DNA from: Methylocystis sp. MJC1
Lineage (GTDB): Bacteria; Pseudomonadota; Alphaproteobacteria; Rhizobiales; Beijerinckiaceae
NCBI RefSeq assembly: GCF_026427715.1
Contig: NZ_CP107558.1
Location: 3,441,001 to 3,505,000 of the forward strand
Reading direction: 5' to 3'
DNA: 64,000 bases
In this document: one piece after another, positions 42,878 through 57,678 of the stretch
Layout of the letters: each line of letters begins with the position of its first letter
Position numbering within the stretch: position 1 is the first letter of the stretch
The notes under the pieces: generated by a model
Database searches by the model: none
What the model saw: the letters and a program-made list of their open reading frames with translations, nothing else
What the model was told of the DNA's origin: nothing
Made by a program: the position numbers and the translations under genes

Positions 42878-43321
42878 TCATAGCGCGCCTCCCGTCTGCG
42901 TTTCCTCCTTGAAGAGACGCATTATGCGTCTCAGGAACCGCTCCGTAAAGGAGAGCGCCTTTTCGAATTCTTGTTCGTCGGGAAGCGTCGATGGTTTGCG
43001 CGGCGCGGCGCTGGCGGACTTCAGCTGCGCATTTTCGGCGCGCAGCCGCTCGATCTCGGCTTCCAAAGCCGCACGCTCGTCGGCGCCCAGCCGGCAGACG
43101 GAAACGCCTTCCTTCACCGAGCAAAAGGAAACCGCGCCGGTGTCTTTGTTCATGCGCAGAAACCCGCCATCGGCGGGCTGGAGCGTGAAGCGATCTTTCT
43201 CCGGCGCGATAATGACCGGCGTGTCTTCGGCCCGCGCCGCGAACGGCGCAAGCGCCAAAACCAGAAGCGCCGATCGCAAGACGACGTTGGACGTGACGAC
43301 GGCTGGGAAGCGAGAAACCAT
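42878..43321 (-). CDS. Exported coiled-coil protein, unknown function
   Basis: A 147-residue protein with a signal peptide (VVLRSALLVLALAPFAARA). The first half of the mature part has a short beta-like module with two cysteines (FLRMNKDTGAVSFCSVKEGVSVCRLG). Then comes a helix with coiled-coil periodicity (DERAALEAEIERLRAENAQLKSA) and a basic amphipathic end (ERFLRRIMRLFKEE). The same layout is common in Rhizobiales but not characterised. It is probably co-transcribed with the DUF6460-like gene. Confidence 0.72.
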   Translation of the reverse strand: MVSRFPAVVTSNVVLRSALLVLALAPFAARAEDTPVIIAPEKDRFTLQPADGGFLRMNKDTGAVSFCSVKEGVSVCRLGADERAALEAEIERLRAENAQLKSASAAPRKPSTLPDEQEFEKALSFTERFLRRIMRLFKEETQTGGAL

Positions 43322-43366
43322 GGCCCGCAGATGGGAAGCGGCAAGGCCCGCGTCAATAAGCCGGAC

Positions 43367-44629
43367 TCACCGCGTAATCAGCCGCGAGCCCCGGTGGTAG
43401 GTGAAATAGGCGGCGATCCAGCTGATCGCGACAAAAAGCCGGCTACGCAGATTGATCAAGAAATACACTTGGGCGACGCTCCAGAAGAGCCAGCCGACAA
43501 AACCCGTCAGCTCGAGCCGCCCGAGCTTCACGATCGCCGACTTGCGCCCGATGGTGGCGAGGTTCCCATGGTCCCGGTAGTGAAGCGGCTTTCGCGGCTT
43601 TTGCCCGCGCAGCCGCCGACGGATGGCGCGGCCCGCGTACCAGCCCATCTGCTTGGCAGAGGCTGCGAGCGCAGGGACGGGCTTCCCATCCGCGCCGATC
43701 ACCAGCGCCTGATCGCCCGCCACATAGACATCCGGCAGCTCTGGAGCGGTAAGCTCGGGCCCCACTGCGATGCGGCCGGCGCGATCGCCGGGAACGCCAA
43801 GCCAATCCGCCGCCGGCGAGGCCCGCACGCCCGCCGCCCAAAGGATCGCGCCGGCCGGTATGTCCTTGCCGCCGGCGACAACCTTCTTCTCGTAGACCTC
43901 CTCGACCGCCAACCCTGTGCGCACCTCGACGCCCATGCGCTGCAGCGCGCGTCGGGCGTAGTCGGAGAGCTGCTCGGGAAAGGTCGAAAGAATTCTTGGG
44001 CCCGCCTCCAGCAAGAGAATGCGCGCGGCGCGTGGATTGGCGCGGCGGAATTCAGGCGGCAGGGCTCCGCGCGCTAGCTCGGCGATGGCGCCGGTCAGCT
44101 CCACCCCCGTCGGCCCGCCGCCGACGATGACGAAGGTGAGCAGACGGGCCCGCTCTTCCTCGTCGCCGCTCGCCTCCGCCTGTTCGAATGCCAGCAGCGG
44201 GCGGCGGCGGATCAGCGTTGCGTCGTCTATGGATTTTAGCCCCGGCGCGGCCTTGGCCCAATTTTCGTGGCCGAAATAGGAATGAGCGGCCCCGGTCGCG
44301 ATGACAAGGAAGTCATAGGGGATCTCACCCCGATGCGTCTTGACGACCTTGCGCGCCGCATCGACGCCGTCGACGGCGAGCATAAGCACGGTCACGTCGG
44401 CGCGCCCGCGCATCACATAGCGAATCGGCCATGCGACATCCGAGGCGGCGAGGGCGGCGGTCGCGACCTGATGTAGAAGCGGCTGAAAACAGTGATGATT
44501 TTCTTTGTCGAGGAGCAGGATTCGCGCGCCGCTCCCGTTGAGAGCCAGCGCCGCCGAGAGACCTGCAAAGCCCCCGCCGATGATGATCACGCGTGGAGGG
44601 CCGCTTTGTTGCGCGCATGGCTCTGGCAT
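43367..44629 (-). CDS. ndh: Type II NADH:quinone oxidoreductase (NDH-2)
   Basis: A single-subunit, non-proton-pumping NADH dehydrogenase of 420 residues that feeds electrons to quinone. It has the FAD-binding IIIGGGFAGLSAALAL at the N-terminus and QPLLHQVATAAL near residue 50. A second Rossmann motif FVIVGGGPTGVELTGAIAELA binds NADH, and the late FAD motif is DVYVAGDQA. A C-terminal amphipathic/hydrophobic region (GFVGWLFWSVAQVYFLINLRSR) anchors it to the membrane. I start at ATG 44629; a TTG 30 bases upstream is in frame but lacks similarity. A perfect SOS box lies 69 bases upstream of the start, between ndh and recA. Confidence 0.92.
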   Translation of the reverse strand: MPEPCAQQSGPPRVIIIGGGFAGLSAALALNGSGARILLLDKENHHCFQPLLHQVATAALAASDVAWPIRYVMRGRADVTVLMLAVDGVDAARKVVKTHRGEIPYDFLVIATGAAHSYFGHENWAKAAPGLKSIDDATLIRRRPLLAFEQAEASGDEEERARLLTFVIVGGGPTGVELTGAIAELARGALPPEFRRANPRAARILLLEAGPRILSTFPEQLSDYARRALQRMGVEVRTGLAVEEVYEKKVVAGGKDIPAGAILWAAGVRASPAADWLGVPGDRAGRIAVGPELTAPELPDVYVAGDQALVIGADGKPVPALAASAKQMGWYAGRAIRRRLRGQKPRKPLHYRDHGNLATIGRKSAIVKLGRLELTGFVGWLFWSVAQVYFLINLRSRLFVAISWIAAYFTYHRGSRLITR

Positions 44630-44697
44630 GAGGCGTTCCCAAAATGCGATCCCCGTCAACTAGCCCTTCAGAAGCCGTCGAAAAGAACGAATGCGTT

Positions 44698-44712
44698 GTT
44701 CTCCGGCCGTTC
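44698..44712 (+). promoter_or_regulatory. SOS (LexA) box near the ndh promoter
   Basis: GTTC-TCCGGCC-GTTC, a perfect copy of the alphaproteobacterial LexA direct-repeat box GTTC-N7-GTTC. It lies 69 bases upstream of the ndh start codon and 229 bases upstream of recA. Confidence 0.6.
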
Positions 44713-44840
44713 GGGGAAATGACAACAAGCGGTCCGTCCGAACGGAGAGTTGATCCCCCAAACGCGCCGGCCCCGACTGCAAATTGGCCGAGACCATCTC
44801 AGGAGGACCGCCCCGAGCTTCGGAGCCCAATTTTAGGCGC

Positions 44841-44855
44841 GAACAAAAAATGAAC
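44841..44855 (-). promoter_or_regulatory. SOS (LexA) box of recA
   Basis: On the plus strand GAAC-AAAAAAT-GAAC, which reads GTTC-N7-GTTC on the minus strand: a perfect alphaproteobacterial LexA box. It is 86 bases upstream of the recA start. A degenerate partner GAAC-N7-GCAC follows at 44866-44880. Confidence 0.85.
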
Positions 44856-44940
44856 TTGGCTTCGAGAACAAATCATGCACAATTGTGTCAGAGTTGTTGT
44901 TGCCCCCGCCATTGAAATCATGCCAGAAGGGATTTCAGCC

Positions 44941-46008
44941 GTGAGCCAAGCCAATCTCCGCCTCGTGGAAGGATCGTCCGTGGACAAGACCAAGGCGCTG
45001 GACGCCGCCCTGTCGCAGATCGAACGCGCCTTCGGCAAGGGCTCGATCATGCGGCTCGGCAAAAATCAAAAAGCCGTCGAAATCGAGACCATTTCCACCG
45101 GCTCGCTCGGCCTCGATATCGCGCTTGGCGTCGGGGGCCTGCCGCGCGGTCGCGTCGTCGAGATTTACGGCCCCGAATCCTCGGGCAAGACCACGCTGAC
45201 CCTGCATGTCATCGCCGAGGCGCAGAAGATTGGCGGCGTCTGCGCTTTCGTCGACGCCGAACATGCGCTCGACCCGGTCTACGCCCGCAAGCTCGGGGTC
45301 AATCTGGACGAGCTGCTGATTTCTCAGCCCGACACCGGCGAGCAGGCGCTGGAAATCACCGACACGCTGGTGCGCTCGGGCGCGGTCGACGTGCTCGTCA
45401 TCGATTCGGTCGCCGCCTTGACGCCGCGCGCCGAGATCGAAGGCGAAATGGGCGAGGTGCAGCCCGGTCTCCAGGCCCGTTTGATGAGTCAAGCGCTGCG
45501 CAAGCTGACCGCCTCCATCTCGCGCTCCAATACGCTCGTCATCTTCATCAACCAGATTCGCATGAAGATCGGCGTCATGTATGGCTCGCCGGAAACGACG
45601 ACGGGCGGCAATGCGCTGAAATTCTACGCTTCGGTCCGTCTGGACATCCGCCGCGTCGGCGCGATCAAGGAACGCGACGAGACGATCGGCAACCAGACTC
45701 GCGTCAAGGTGGTCAAGAACAAGGTCGCCCCGCCTTTCAAGCAGGTGGAATTCGACATCATGTATGGCGAAGGCGTCTCGAAGGTCGGCGAGCTCATCGA
45801 TCTCGGCGTGAAGGCCGGCGTTGTCGACAAATCAGGCGCCTGGTTCTCCTACGACAGCCAGCGGCTCGGCCAGGGCCGCGAGAACGCCAAAGGCTTTCTG
45901 CGGCAGAACCCCGAGGCCGCTCAGCGCATCGAGCAGGCGATCCGCGAGAACTCGGGCCTTATTGCCGAGAAAATTCTGGATGCCGCCGACGCTGACGACA
46001 AGGAATAG
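44941..46008 (+). CDS. recA: RecA recombinase
   Basis: Strand-exchange ATPase of homologous recombination and coprotease for LexA. The 355-residue product (starting [16 protein letters not shown]) has the P-loop GPESSGKTT (77-85), catalytic [13 protein letters not shown]-type [12 protein letters not shown], and the DNA loops [19 protein letters not shown] and [27 protein letters not shown] choose GTG 44941, preceded by GAAGGGA; the frame extends upstream to an ATG at 44875 without RecA similarity. A LexA box sits in the promoter region and an intrinsic terminator follows 37 bases after the stop. Confidence 0.98.
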   Translation: MSQANLRLVEGSSVDKTKALDAALSQIERAFGKGSIMRLGKNQKAVEIETISTGSLGLDIALGVGGLPRGRVVEIYGPESSGKTTLTLHVIAEAQKIGGVCAFVDAEHALDPVYARKLGVNLDELLISQPDTGEQALEITDTLVRSGAVDVLVIDSVAALTPRAEIEGEMGEVQPGLQARLMSQALRKLTASISRSNTLVIFINQIRMKIGVMYGSPETTTGGNALKFYASVRLDIRRVGAIKERDETIGNQTRVKVVKNKVAPPFKQVEFDIMYGEGVSKVGELIDLGVKAGVVDKSGAWFSYDSQRLGQGRENAKGFLRQNPEAAQRIEQAIRENSGLIAEKILDAADADDKE

Positions 46009-46045
46009 GCGGAAGGATCCTTCCCGCACGGATCTCCCGCTTTTC

Positions 46046-46070
46046 AAAGGCCCGCCCCGCGGGCCTTTTT
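46046..46070 (+). terminator. Intrinsic terminator of recA
   Basis: AAAGGCCCG / CGGGCCTTT form a nine-base-pair stem with a five-base loop, continued by T residues (46046-46070). It begins 37 bases after the recA stop. Confidence 0.88.
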
Positions 46071-46227
46071 CATTGCCGAAAAGCTTGCGGACTGGCATAT
46101 CGCCCCGCGACAGACATGCGCTCGTAAAATCGAGATGGCCCCGACGCGCCGGACGCGCTTTCGTTCGGCTTACCTATTCACCATATGATCGGGAGGGTTT
46201 CCCGGTCGCGCCCGAGAGAGACGCATA

Positions 46228-48893
<2,666 letters not shown>

Positions 48894-48897
<4 letters not shown>

Positions 48898-50153
48898 CCG
48901 CGCACGAGCCGCGCGGTTGGTATCACCGCCTGCGCAGACGCGTGCACCATATTCTCGACGGCGGCGTCAATGATCGCGCGACGCGCATCGTGCATCGCGC
49001 CTTCATCGCCCTCGTCGCTTTATCTGTTCTATCCGTCGTTCTGGAATCGGTGCCCGAATATGATCGGCGTTTCCGCCAGCTCTTCCTTACGGTAGAGCTT
49101 GTCGCAGTTGGCATTTTCACTGTCGAATATCTGCTTCGGCTCTGGTCCGCGCCCGAGCATACGCCTTATTCCGACCGGACGGCGACGAGCGCGCGGCTGG
49201 CGTTCATCGTCTCCGGCTCGGCGATTATCGATCTTCTGACGGTATTGCCTTTTTACCTTTCCTACTTTTTCTCAGCGGATCTGCGCGTTCTTCTGCTGCT
49301 GCGCCTTTTGCGGTTTTTCAAGCTCGCACGCTATTCGGCGGGTATGCGAACCCTCATCGCGGTGATGGAAGCCGAGCGCAAAGCGCTCCTTGCAACAGGC
49401 ATATTGCTGTTCGGCGCGGTTCTCTTTTCAGCCGCGGCAATCCATCTCGCCGAGCACGAAGCGCAGCCCAAGAGTTTCGGTTCCATTCCGGCCGCCATGT
49501 GGTGGGCCATCGTCACGATCACGACGGTCGGATATGGCGACGTCAGCCCCATCACGCTCACTGGACGCATTATCGCTTCGATCACCATGGTGACCGGCTA
49601 TGTGATGCTGGGTCTTCCAGTCGGCATCGTCGCGACGGCTTTCGCAGAGGAAATTCACCGGCGGGAATTTGTCGTCACCTGGAGCATGGTGGCGAGCGTG
49701 CCGCTGTTTCGGACGCTCGACGCCAGCGCGATCGCGGAGATCATGCGTTATCTGAGCGCGCAATCGGTTCCGGCCGGCACATTGATCGTTCGGCGCGGGG
49801 AAATCGCGCAGTCCATGTATTTCATCGCTGAAGGAGAGGTCGAGGTCGAGTTGCCAACGAAGGTGGTTCGTCTTGGCGTCGGGCAATTTTTCGGTGAAAG
49901 AGCTATTCTTTATCAGACGCCGCGCACCGCAAACGTGCGCGCGACAGAGCCGACGAAGCTGCTCATTCTACAGGCTTATGATCTGCAGACGCTGATCGCC
50001 CGCACGCCTTTGATCGGGGAGTGCATAAGAGAAGTCGCCGCGGCTCGATCAGTGCTTGCGCCTGAAGAGCCACACGGCGACATTATCGAAGCAGAACTGG
50101 AAGAGCATCCCGCTCCCGCGGACGGACCCGCGGGGGCCGAGTTTACGCCGTAA
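48894..50153 (+). CDS. Voltage-gated-like K+ channel with cyclic-nucleotide-binding domain
   Basis: A 419-residue six-helix channel resembling MlotiK1. The S4 helix has regularly spaced arginines ([20 protein letters not shown]). The pore has the potassium filter TVGYGD (211-216) and an S6 helix ending at [16 protein letters not shown]-terminal cyclic-nucleotide-binding domain (about 280-400) shows [18 protein letters not shown] and PRTANVRA, the phosphate-binding cassette. It probably opens on cAMP or cGMP binding. It has about 65 residues more than MlotiK1, in the N- and C-terminal tails. Its translation is coupled to alaS (ATGA), and its 3' end overlaps the convergent atpC by 11 bases. Confidence 0.88.
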
Positions 50154-50544
50154 GGGCGGCGCGCATTTCCTCGAGCTGCGCAAGCTTCTCGCTCGCAGCC
50201 AGACGCGCGGCGTCGGTTTTGGCGTCGGAGAAGTCTTCCTTGGCGTTTTTGATGTCGGCGTCGAGCTTACCCGCCTCGATGTCCGACAGAGGAAGAGCGA
50301 GTTCAGCGAGGATGGTGAAGCCGGCAGCATTCACATCCGCGAAACCGCCGCGAACGAAAAGCTTCTCGACTTTCCCGTCGCCGCCCGCGACCGTCACGAC
50401 GCCGGCCTTCAGCGTCGTCATCACCGGCGCGTGATCCTTGAGGACCGTGAACTGGCCCTCGGCGCCCGGCGCAACCACGCTTTCGACGTCGCCCGAAAAC
50501 AGGAGCTTCTCGGGAGAAACAAGTTCGAAGTGGAAAGCGGCCAT
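50143..50544 (-). CDS. atpC: ATP synthase epsilon subunit
   Basis: Part of the central stalk of F1, coupling rotation to catalysis and inhibiting hydrolysis. The 133-residue protein begins [18 protein letters not shown] and has the beta-sandwich motif [18 protein letters not shown], then a short C-terminal helical part. Last gene of atpHAGDC (116 bases after atpD). Its 3' end overlaps the convergent K+ channel gene by 11 bases. Confidence 0.96.
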   Translation of the reverse strand: MAAFHFELVSPEKLLFSGDVESVVAPGAEGQFTVLKDHAPVMTTLKAGVVTVAGGDGKVEKLFVRGGFADVNAAGFTILAELALPLSDIEAGKLDADIKNAKEDFSDAKTDAARLAASEKLAQLEEMRAALTA

Positions 50545-50660
50545 GTCATTCTCCGGCGACGCTGATCGTCATAAGCGAATGGCCGGTCTTAGCCCGGCCA
50601 TCAATTGTTGGGATCGGGCGCGGGACGGCCGCAGGCCGCCCCTCCCGGATTGCTGAAAGC

Positions 50661-52115
<1,455 letters not shown>

Positions 52116-52122
52116 TTAGCGA

Positions 52123-53004
52123 TCAGAGCGCTTCGGCGCCCGAGATGATTTCGATGAGTTCTTTGGTGATCATCGCCTGGCGCGACCGGTTGTAGAGGGT
52201 CGTCTGCTTTTTGATCATGTCGCCGGCGTTGCGCGTGGCGTTATCCATCGCGCTCATGCGCGCGCCCTGTTCGGAGGCGGCGTTTTCGAGCAGCGCGCGG
52301 AAAACCTGGACCGAGATGTTGCGCGGCAGGAGTTCGGAAAGGATTTCGTCCTGACCGGGCTCATATTCATAGGACGGCTGCGGACCCTCGAGGACCGGCG
52401 CGTTCTCATTCGCGGCGATCTGCGCCGGAATGAGGCGCTGCGCCGTCGGAAGCTGCGCGATCACCGACTTGAACTTCGAGAAGAACAAGGTGGCGACGTC
52501 GAATTCGCCCGCCTCGAACATGGCGATGATCTTCTTGCCGATCTCGTCCGCGTTTTCGAAGCCGATGGTCTTGAGGCCGCGCAGCTCGATGAGCTCCACA
52601 ATGTCTTTCTCGAACTGGCGGCGAAGCTGGTCGTAGCCCTTCTTGCCGACGCAGAGAATCTTGACCGTCTTGCCCTGCCCCTGCAAGCGCAGGATATGCT
52701 CGCGGGCGAGGCGCACGATCGAGGAATTGAACGCGCCGCAAAGGCCGCGCTCGGCAGTGGCGACGACGAGGAGATGCACGTCATCCTTGCCATTGCCGGC
52801 GAGAAGCTGCGGACCGCCGGTGGAGACGCCGGCGGCGAGATTGGCGAGCACGGATTCCATGCGCTCGGCGTAGGGACGCGCGGCCTCGGCCGCCGTCTGC
52901 GCGCGGCGCAGCTTGGCCGCCGCGACCATCTGCATGGCCTTGGTGATCTTCTGCGTCGCCTTGACGGAAGAAATCCGGTTTCGAAGATCCTTCAACGAGG
53001 GCAT
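52123..53004 (-). CDS. atpG: ATP synthase gamma subunit
   Basis: Rotor shaft of F1. The 293-residue protein has the two long terminal helices: [32 protein letters not shown] at the start (split here by the usual conserved Met-Lys pattern) and [18 protein letters not shown] near the end. The middle Rossmann-like domain contains [12 protein letters not shown]. Co-transcribed with atpA upstream (66 bases) and atpD downstream. Confidence 0.97.
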   Translation of the reverse strand: MPSLKDLRNRISSVKATQKITKAMQMVAAAKLRRAQTAAEAARPYAERMESVLANLAAGVSTGGPQLLAGNGKDDVHLLVVATAERGLCGAFNSSIVRLAREHILRLQGQGKTVKILCVGKKGYDQLRRQFEKDIVELIELRGLKTIGFENADEIGKKIIAMFEAGEFDVATLFFSKFKSVIAQLPTAQRLIPAQIAANENAPVLEGPQPSYEYEPGQDEILSELLPRNISVQVFRALLENAASEQGARMSAMDNATRNAGDMIKKQTTLYNRSRQAMITKELIEIISGAEAL

Positions 53005-53070
53005 TGGCGTGCTTCTTGTCTCGAGGGCGCCGCGCGCCCGCTACCGGGCGCGCGATCCGTCATTGTCGGC

Positions 53071-54599
<1,529 letters not shown>

Positions 54600-54600
<1 letters not shown>

Positions 54601-55163
54601 CAGCCGACCTCTTTCATGCGTGTGCGGATTGAGTTGAGCTTGGTGCGAACGGAAGCGTCGACCATGCGCGAACCGAGTTTGACGACGATGCCGCCGATGA
54701 TCGACGGATCGGTCTTGACGTTGAGGCTGACCGACTTGCCGCCGGTGACGCCGGCGAGCGCCTGGCGCAGCGCCGTTTCATGATCCGGCTTGAGCGGGGC
54801 GGCGACGATCACGTCGGCGCGGACCAGACCACGGGCCTTGTCGTGAAGGCTCTGATAGGCGGCGATCATGTCCTGGAGAACGAAGAGGCGGCGCTTGGAG
54901 GCCACCAAGCGGATGAAATTGCCGGCGATGCCGGAAATGCCCGCTTTCTTGAGGATTGCGTCGAGCGCCTTGACCTGCTCCTGCGCGGAGAAGACGGGGC
55001 TTCTCACCAGACGCTTGAGGTCGGCGCTTTCATTGATGAGCCCCTGGAACGCGGCGAGCGCCGTAGCGACCTCGTCCGTGGCGCTCTTTTCCGACGCCAG
55101 TTCGTAAAGGGCGGAGGCGTAACGTCCTGCGACGCCGGAAAGCGAAACTCCGTCTTGAGCCAC
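54600..55163 (-). CDS. atpH: ATP synthase delta subunit
   Basis: Stator subunit that attaches the b subunits to the top of F1. The 187-residue protein has an N-terminal helical domain ([19 protein letters not shown]) and the C-terminal signature FVIKV-like [34 protein letters not shown]. It is the first gene of the F1 operon atpHAGDC. Separation of the F1 operon from the Fo genes is standard in alphaproteobacteria; Fo is not in the window. Confidence 0.97.
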
Positions 55164-55689
55164 TTGGATCGCTCGTCAAATTCGCATCGCTCGAAACGAC
55201 GCCCACGCGAAAATGCGTTCGCGCCTTTGGCGGTCGGCTTCGTAGCGACGGATGCTGCAGGGGCAAGGAACTAAGAGCGGCAACGCCCCAGTCCCAAGGC
55301 GATGGGTCCCTAACACAGTGAATTTTGCGGCGCAACCCTGTCCGGCGCCCAGATTTCGCTCGCGCCTTCGCGCTAGGCATGACGCGAACCGCCGAGACTG
55401 CGCCGCCGGGTCGTGAGGGAGCGTGGGATTCATGCGGAGTTGGCGTGAATTCTCACGCCGAAAACTTCCGGCCTCCCGCCGGCGGAAGGCAGTGGCTCGC
55501 GAGAAAAATCTGCCTCAATTTTAGCCTTCCAGATTGTCGCAGCAAGACGAGCCTATCGGCCGATCAAGAACAGTGACGCGTCGCACAATCAAAACTCATC
55601 GGGCTTTGCTTGCAGCTTGCCGGCGGATAAGTTGCGCCTGCCCGTTCCTGCGGGATCGGTGCGATTTTTTGGAATTCTGGGGGATGCGC
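55164..55689. other. Divergent region between atpH and mtnP
   Basis: 526 bases with no credible gene. It must contain the F1-operon promoter (minus) and the mtnP promoter (plus). A candidate minus-strand promoter TTGGGA-N17-TTAGTT lies near 55272-55301, but it is weak. An inverted repeat GGCGTGA-ATTC-TCACGCC stands at 55442-55459. priA, which often lies here, was not found. Confidence 0.5.
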
Positions 55690-56574
55690 ATGGCGCGCGC
55701 GGTGGTCGGAATTATCGGCGGATCCGGGGTTTATGATTTGCCGGGCGAGCAGAAGGTCAGGCGCGAGCGCGTCGCCAGCCCCTGGGGCGAGCCCTCGGAC
55801 GAACTCGTCTTCGGCGAGGTCGGCGGCACACAGGCCGTCTTTTTGCCGCGACATGGACGCGGACATCGGCTGTCGCCGTCGACGATCAACTACCGCGCCA
55901 ATATCGATGCGATGAAGCGCGTCGGCGTCACCGACATTATTTCAGTCTCAGCCTGCGGATCGTTCAAGTCGCAGTTTTTCCCCGGACTGTTCGTGCTGGT
56001 CGACCAGTTCGTCGATCGCACCTTTGCGCGTCAGTCGTCGTTCTTCGGCGACGGCTGCGTAGCGCATGTGTCGATGGCGCACCCGGTCGCCCCGAAATTA
56101 TCCGCCCGCATTGCAAAGGCGGCGCGCGACGAAGCGATCGAGATCGCCGTCGGCGGCACATATGTCTGCATGGAAGGCCCGCAATTTTCGAGCTACGCCG
56201 AATCGCTTCATTACAAGGCGTCGGGTTTCGATCTCATCGGCATGACCGCCATGCCCGAGGCCAAGCTCGCGCGCGAGGCCGAGATTTCCTACGCCACTAT
56301 CGCCATGGTGACGGATTTCGATTGCTGGCATCCCGAGCACGACCATGTGGACGTCGCCTCGGTGATCGCGATCGTGCGCGAGAACTCGGCCAAAGCCGCC
56401 CGGCTCGTCGCGCGCGTGCTGAAAGATTTCCCGCGCGAGCACGAAGCCTGCCCCGTGGGCTCCGATCGCGCGCTCGATAACGCCATTCTCACGGCGCCCG
56501 AGGCGCGCGACCCTGAATTGCTGAAGAAGCTCGACGCTGTGATGTCGCGGCTGAACGGCGCGGCCGCTCAGTAA
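55690..56574 (+). CDS. mtnP: S-methyl-5'-thioadenosine phosphorylase
   Basis: Cleaves methylthioadenosine, a by-product of polyamine and homoserine-lactone synthesis, to adenine and methylthioribose-1-phosphate. The 294-residue protein shows VVGIIGGSGVYDL, LPRHGRGHRLSPSTINYRANI, SACGSFKSQFFPGLFVLVDQFVDRT and CMEGPQFSS...DLIGMTAMPEAKLARE, matching the MTAP family. I choose the second ATG (55690) because GGGGG abuts the first at 55684. Its adenine product can be salvaged by apt, 0.5 kb downstream. The 3' end overlaps a convergent gene by seven bases. Confidence 0.93.
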   Translation: MARAVVGIIGGSGVYDLPGEQKVRRERVASPWGEPSDELVFGEVGGTQAVFLPRHGRGHRLSPSTINYRANIDAMKRVGVTDIISVSACGSFKSQFFPGLFVLVDQFVDRTFARQSSFFGDGCVAHVSMAHPVAPKLSARIAKAARDEAIEIAVGGTYVCMEGPQFSSYAESLHYKASGFDLIGMTAMPEAKLAREAEISYATIAMVTDFDCWHPEHDHVDVASVIAIVRENSAKAARLVARVLKDFPREHEACPVGSDRALDNAILTAPEARDPELLKKLDAVMSRLNGAAAQ

Positions 56575-56993
56575 TACCACTGGCCGTTTCGCCATTCGCC
56601 CTGGATGCGCTTGGGCGGCGCCATTGGCTTGGCCGGTAGGTTGCCGCCGTTGGGATTGTAATCCCCGATATAGCTGCAGCCGATGCAGCCGTAACCGTTC
56701 CCATTAGCGCCATTGGCTCCCTGGCCGCCGGCGCCGGCGCCGTAGCCGCCGCCTGCGCCATAACCACCGCCTGGGTAGCCCCCGTAACCACCGCCATAGC
56801 CTCCGTAACCGGGGCCCGGGGGCATGGGCTGGGCCGGGACGCCCGGCTGACCGGGCGCCGGCATGCGAGGGCCGTAGCCGCCCATCATGCCCGCCTGAGG
56901 AGCCGGGGGCGGAACAACATGGTAGTTCTGGGCCTGCGCGGCGCCGGAGAGGCTCAGGGCAAGCGCGAAGGCAAGACGGAATAGGGCGTGCAT
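56568..56993 (-). CDS. Exported glycine-rich protein with CxxC motif
   Basis: A 141-residue protein with a signal peptide (MHALFRLAFALALSLSGAAQA). The mature part is of low complexity: Pro/Met/Gly-rich first (VPPPAPQAGMMGG), then GYGG-type repeats (about 60-95), then a small module NGNGYGCIGCSYIGDYNPNGGNLP with a CxxC pair and an end GEWRNGQWYY. Such Gly/Tyr-rich proteins are often surface or envelope proteins. The CxxC could form a disulfide or bind metal. Function unknown. Convergent with mtnP. Confidence 0.72.
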   Translation of the reverse strand: MHALFRLAFALALSLSGAAQAQNYHVVPPPAPQAGMMGGYGPRMPAPGQPGVPAQPMPPGPGYGGYGGGYGGYPGGGYGAGGGYGAGAGGQGANGANGNGYGCIGCSYIGDYNPNGGNLPAKPMAPPKRIQGEWRNGQWYY

Positions 56994-57100
56994 GAGCGAA
57001 ATCCTTGGAGGGAACGCAGGTTGAGTGTAAAGAGCTTGGCTGCGCGCGCCAGCGCCAAATCAGCCTATGGTTGAGTGTTTTCTAAAAGCCAGGAAAGCCT

Positions 57101-57628
57101 ATGTCGCTTCGCGCCGCCATCCGCACCATTCCGGACTTCCCCAAGACAGGCATTCTCTTCCGCGACATCACCACGCTGCTCGGCGACGCCAAGGCGTTTC
57201 GCAAGGCGGTCGACGAGCTCGTCCAGCCCTGGGCCGGGACGAAGATCGACAAGGTCGCTGGGATAGAGGCACGGGGCTTTATCCTCGGCGGGGCGGTCGC
57301 GCATCAGCTCTCCGCCGGCTTTGTGCCGATCCGCAAGAAGGGCAAGCTGCCACATACGACCGTCTCCATGTCCTACGCGCTGGAATATGGGACTGATGAG
57401 ATTGAAGTGCATGTAGACGCCGTCGCGCAAGGCGAGCGGGTCATATTGGTAGACGATCTGATTGCGACCGGCGGGACGGCGGAAGGCGCGGTCCGGCTTC
57501 TGCAGAAATTGGGCGCGGAAGTCATGGCGGCCTGTTTCGTCATCGACCTCCCCGATCTCGGCGGCGCGAACAAGATCGAAGCGCTGGGCGTCCCGGTTCG
57601 CACGCTGGTCGCCTTCGACGGGCATTGA
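57101..57628 (+). CDS. apt: Adenine phosphoribosyltransferase
   Basis: Converts adenine and PRPP to AMP. The 175-residue protein starts [27 protein letters not shown], has [17 protein letters not shown] and [12 protein letters not shown], and the PRPP-binding motif [14 protein letters not shown]. Near mtnP it completes methylthioadenosine-to-AMP salvage, although a convergent gene lies between the two. A hydrophobic C-terminus follows the standard length. Confidence 0.96.
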   Translation: MSLRAAIRTIPDFPKTGILFRDITTLLGDAKAFRKAVDELVQPWAGTKIDKVAGIEARGFILGGAVAHQLSAGFVPIRKKGKLPHTTVSMSYALEYGTDEIEVHVDAVAQGERVILVDDLIATGGTAEGAVRLLQKLGAEVMAACFVIDLPDLGGANKIEALGVPVRTLVAFDGH

Positions 57629-57678
57629 CGCGGGTCTGCCGGGCTTTCCCGCGCCGCTAGGGTTAGACTGCTGTCTTT

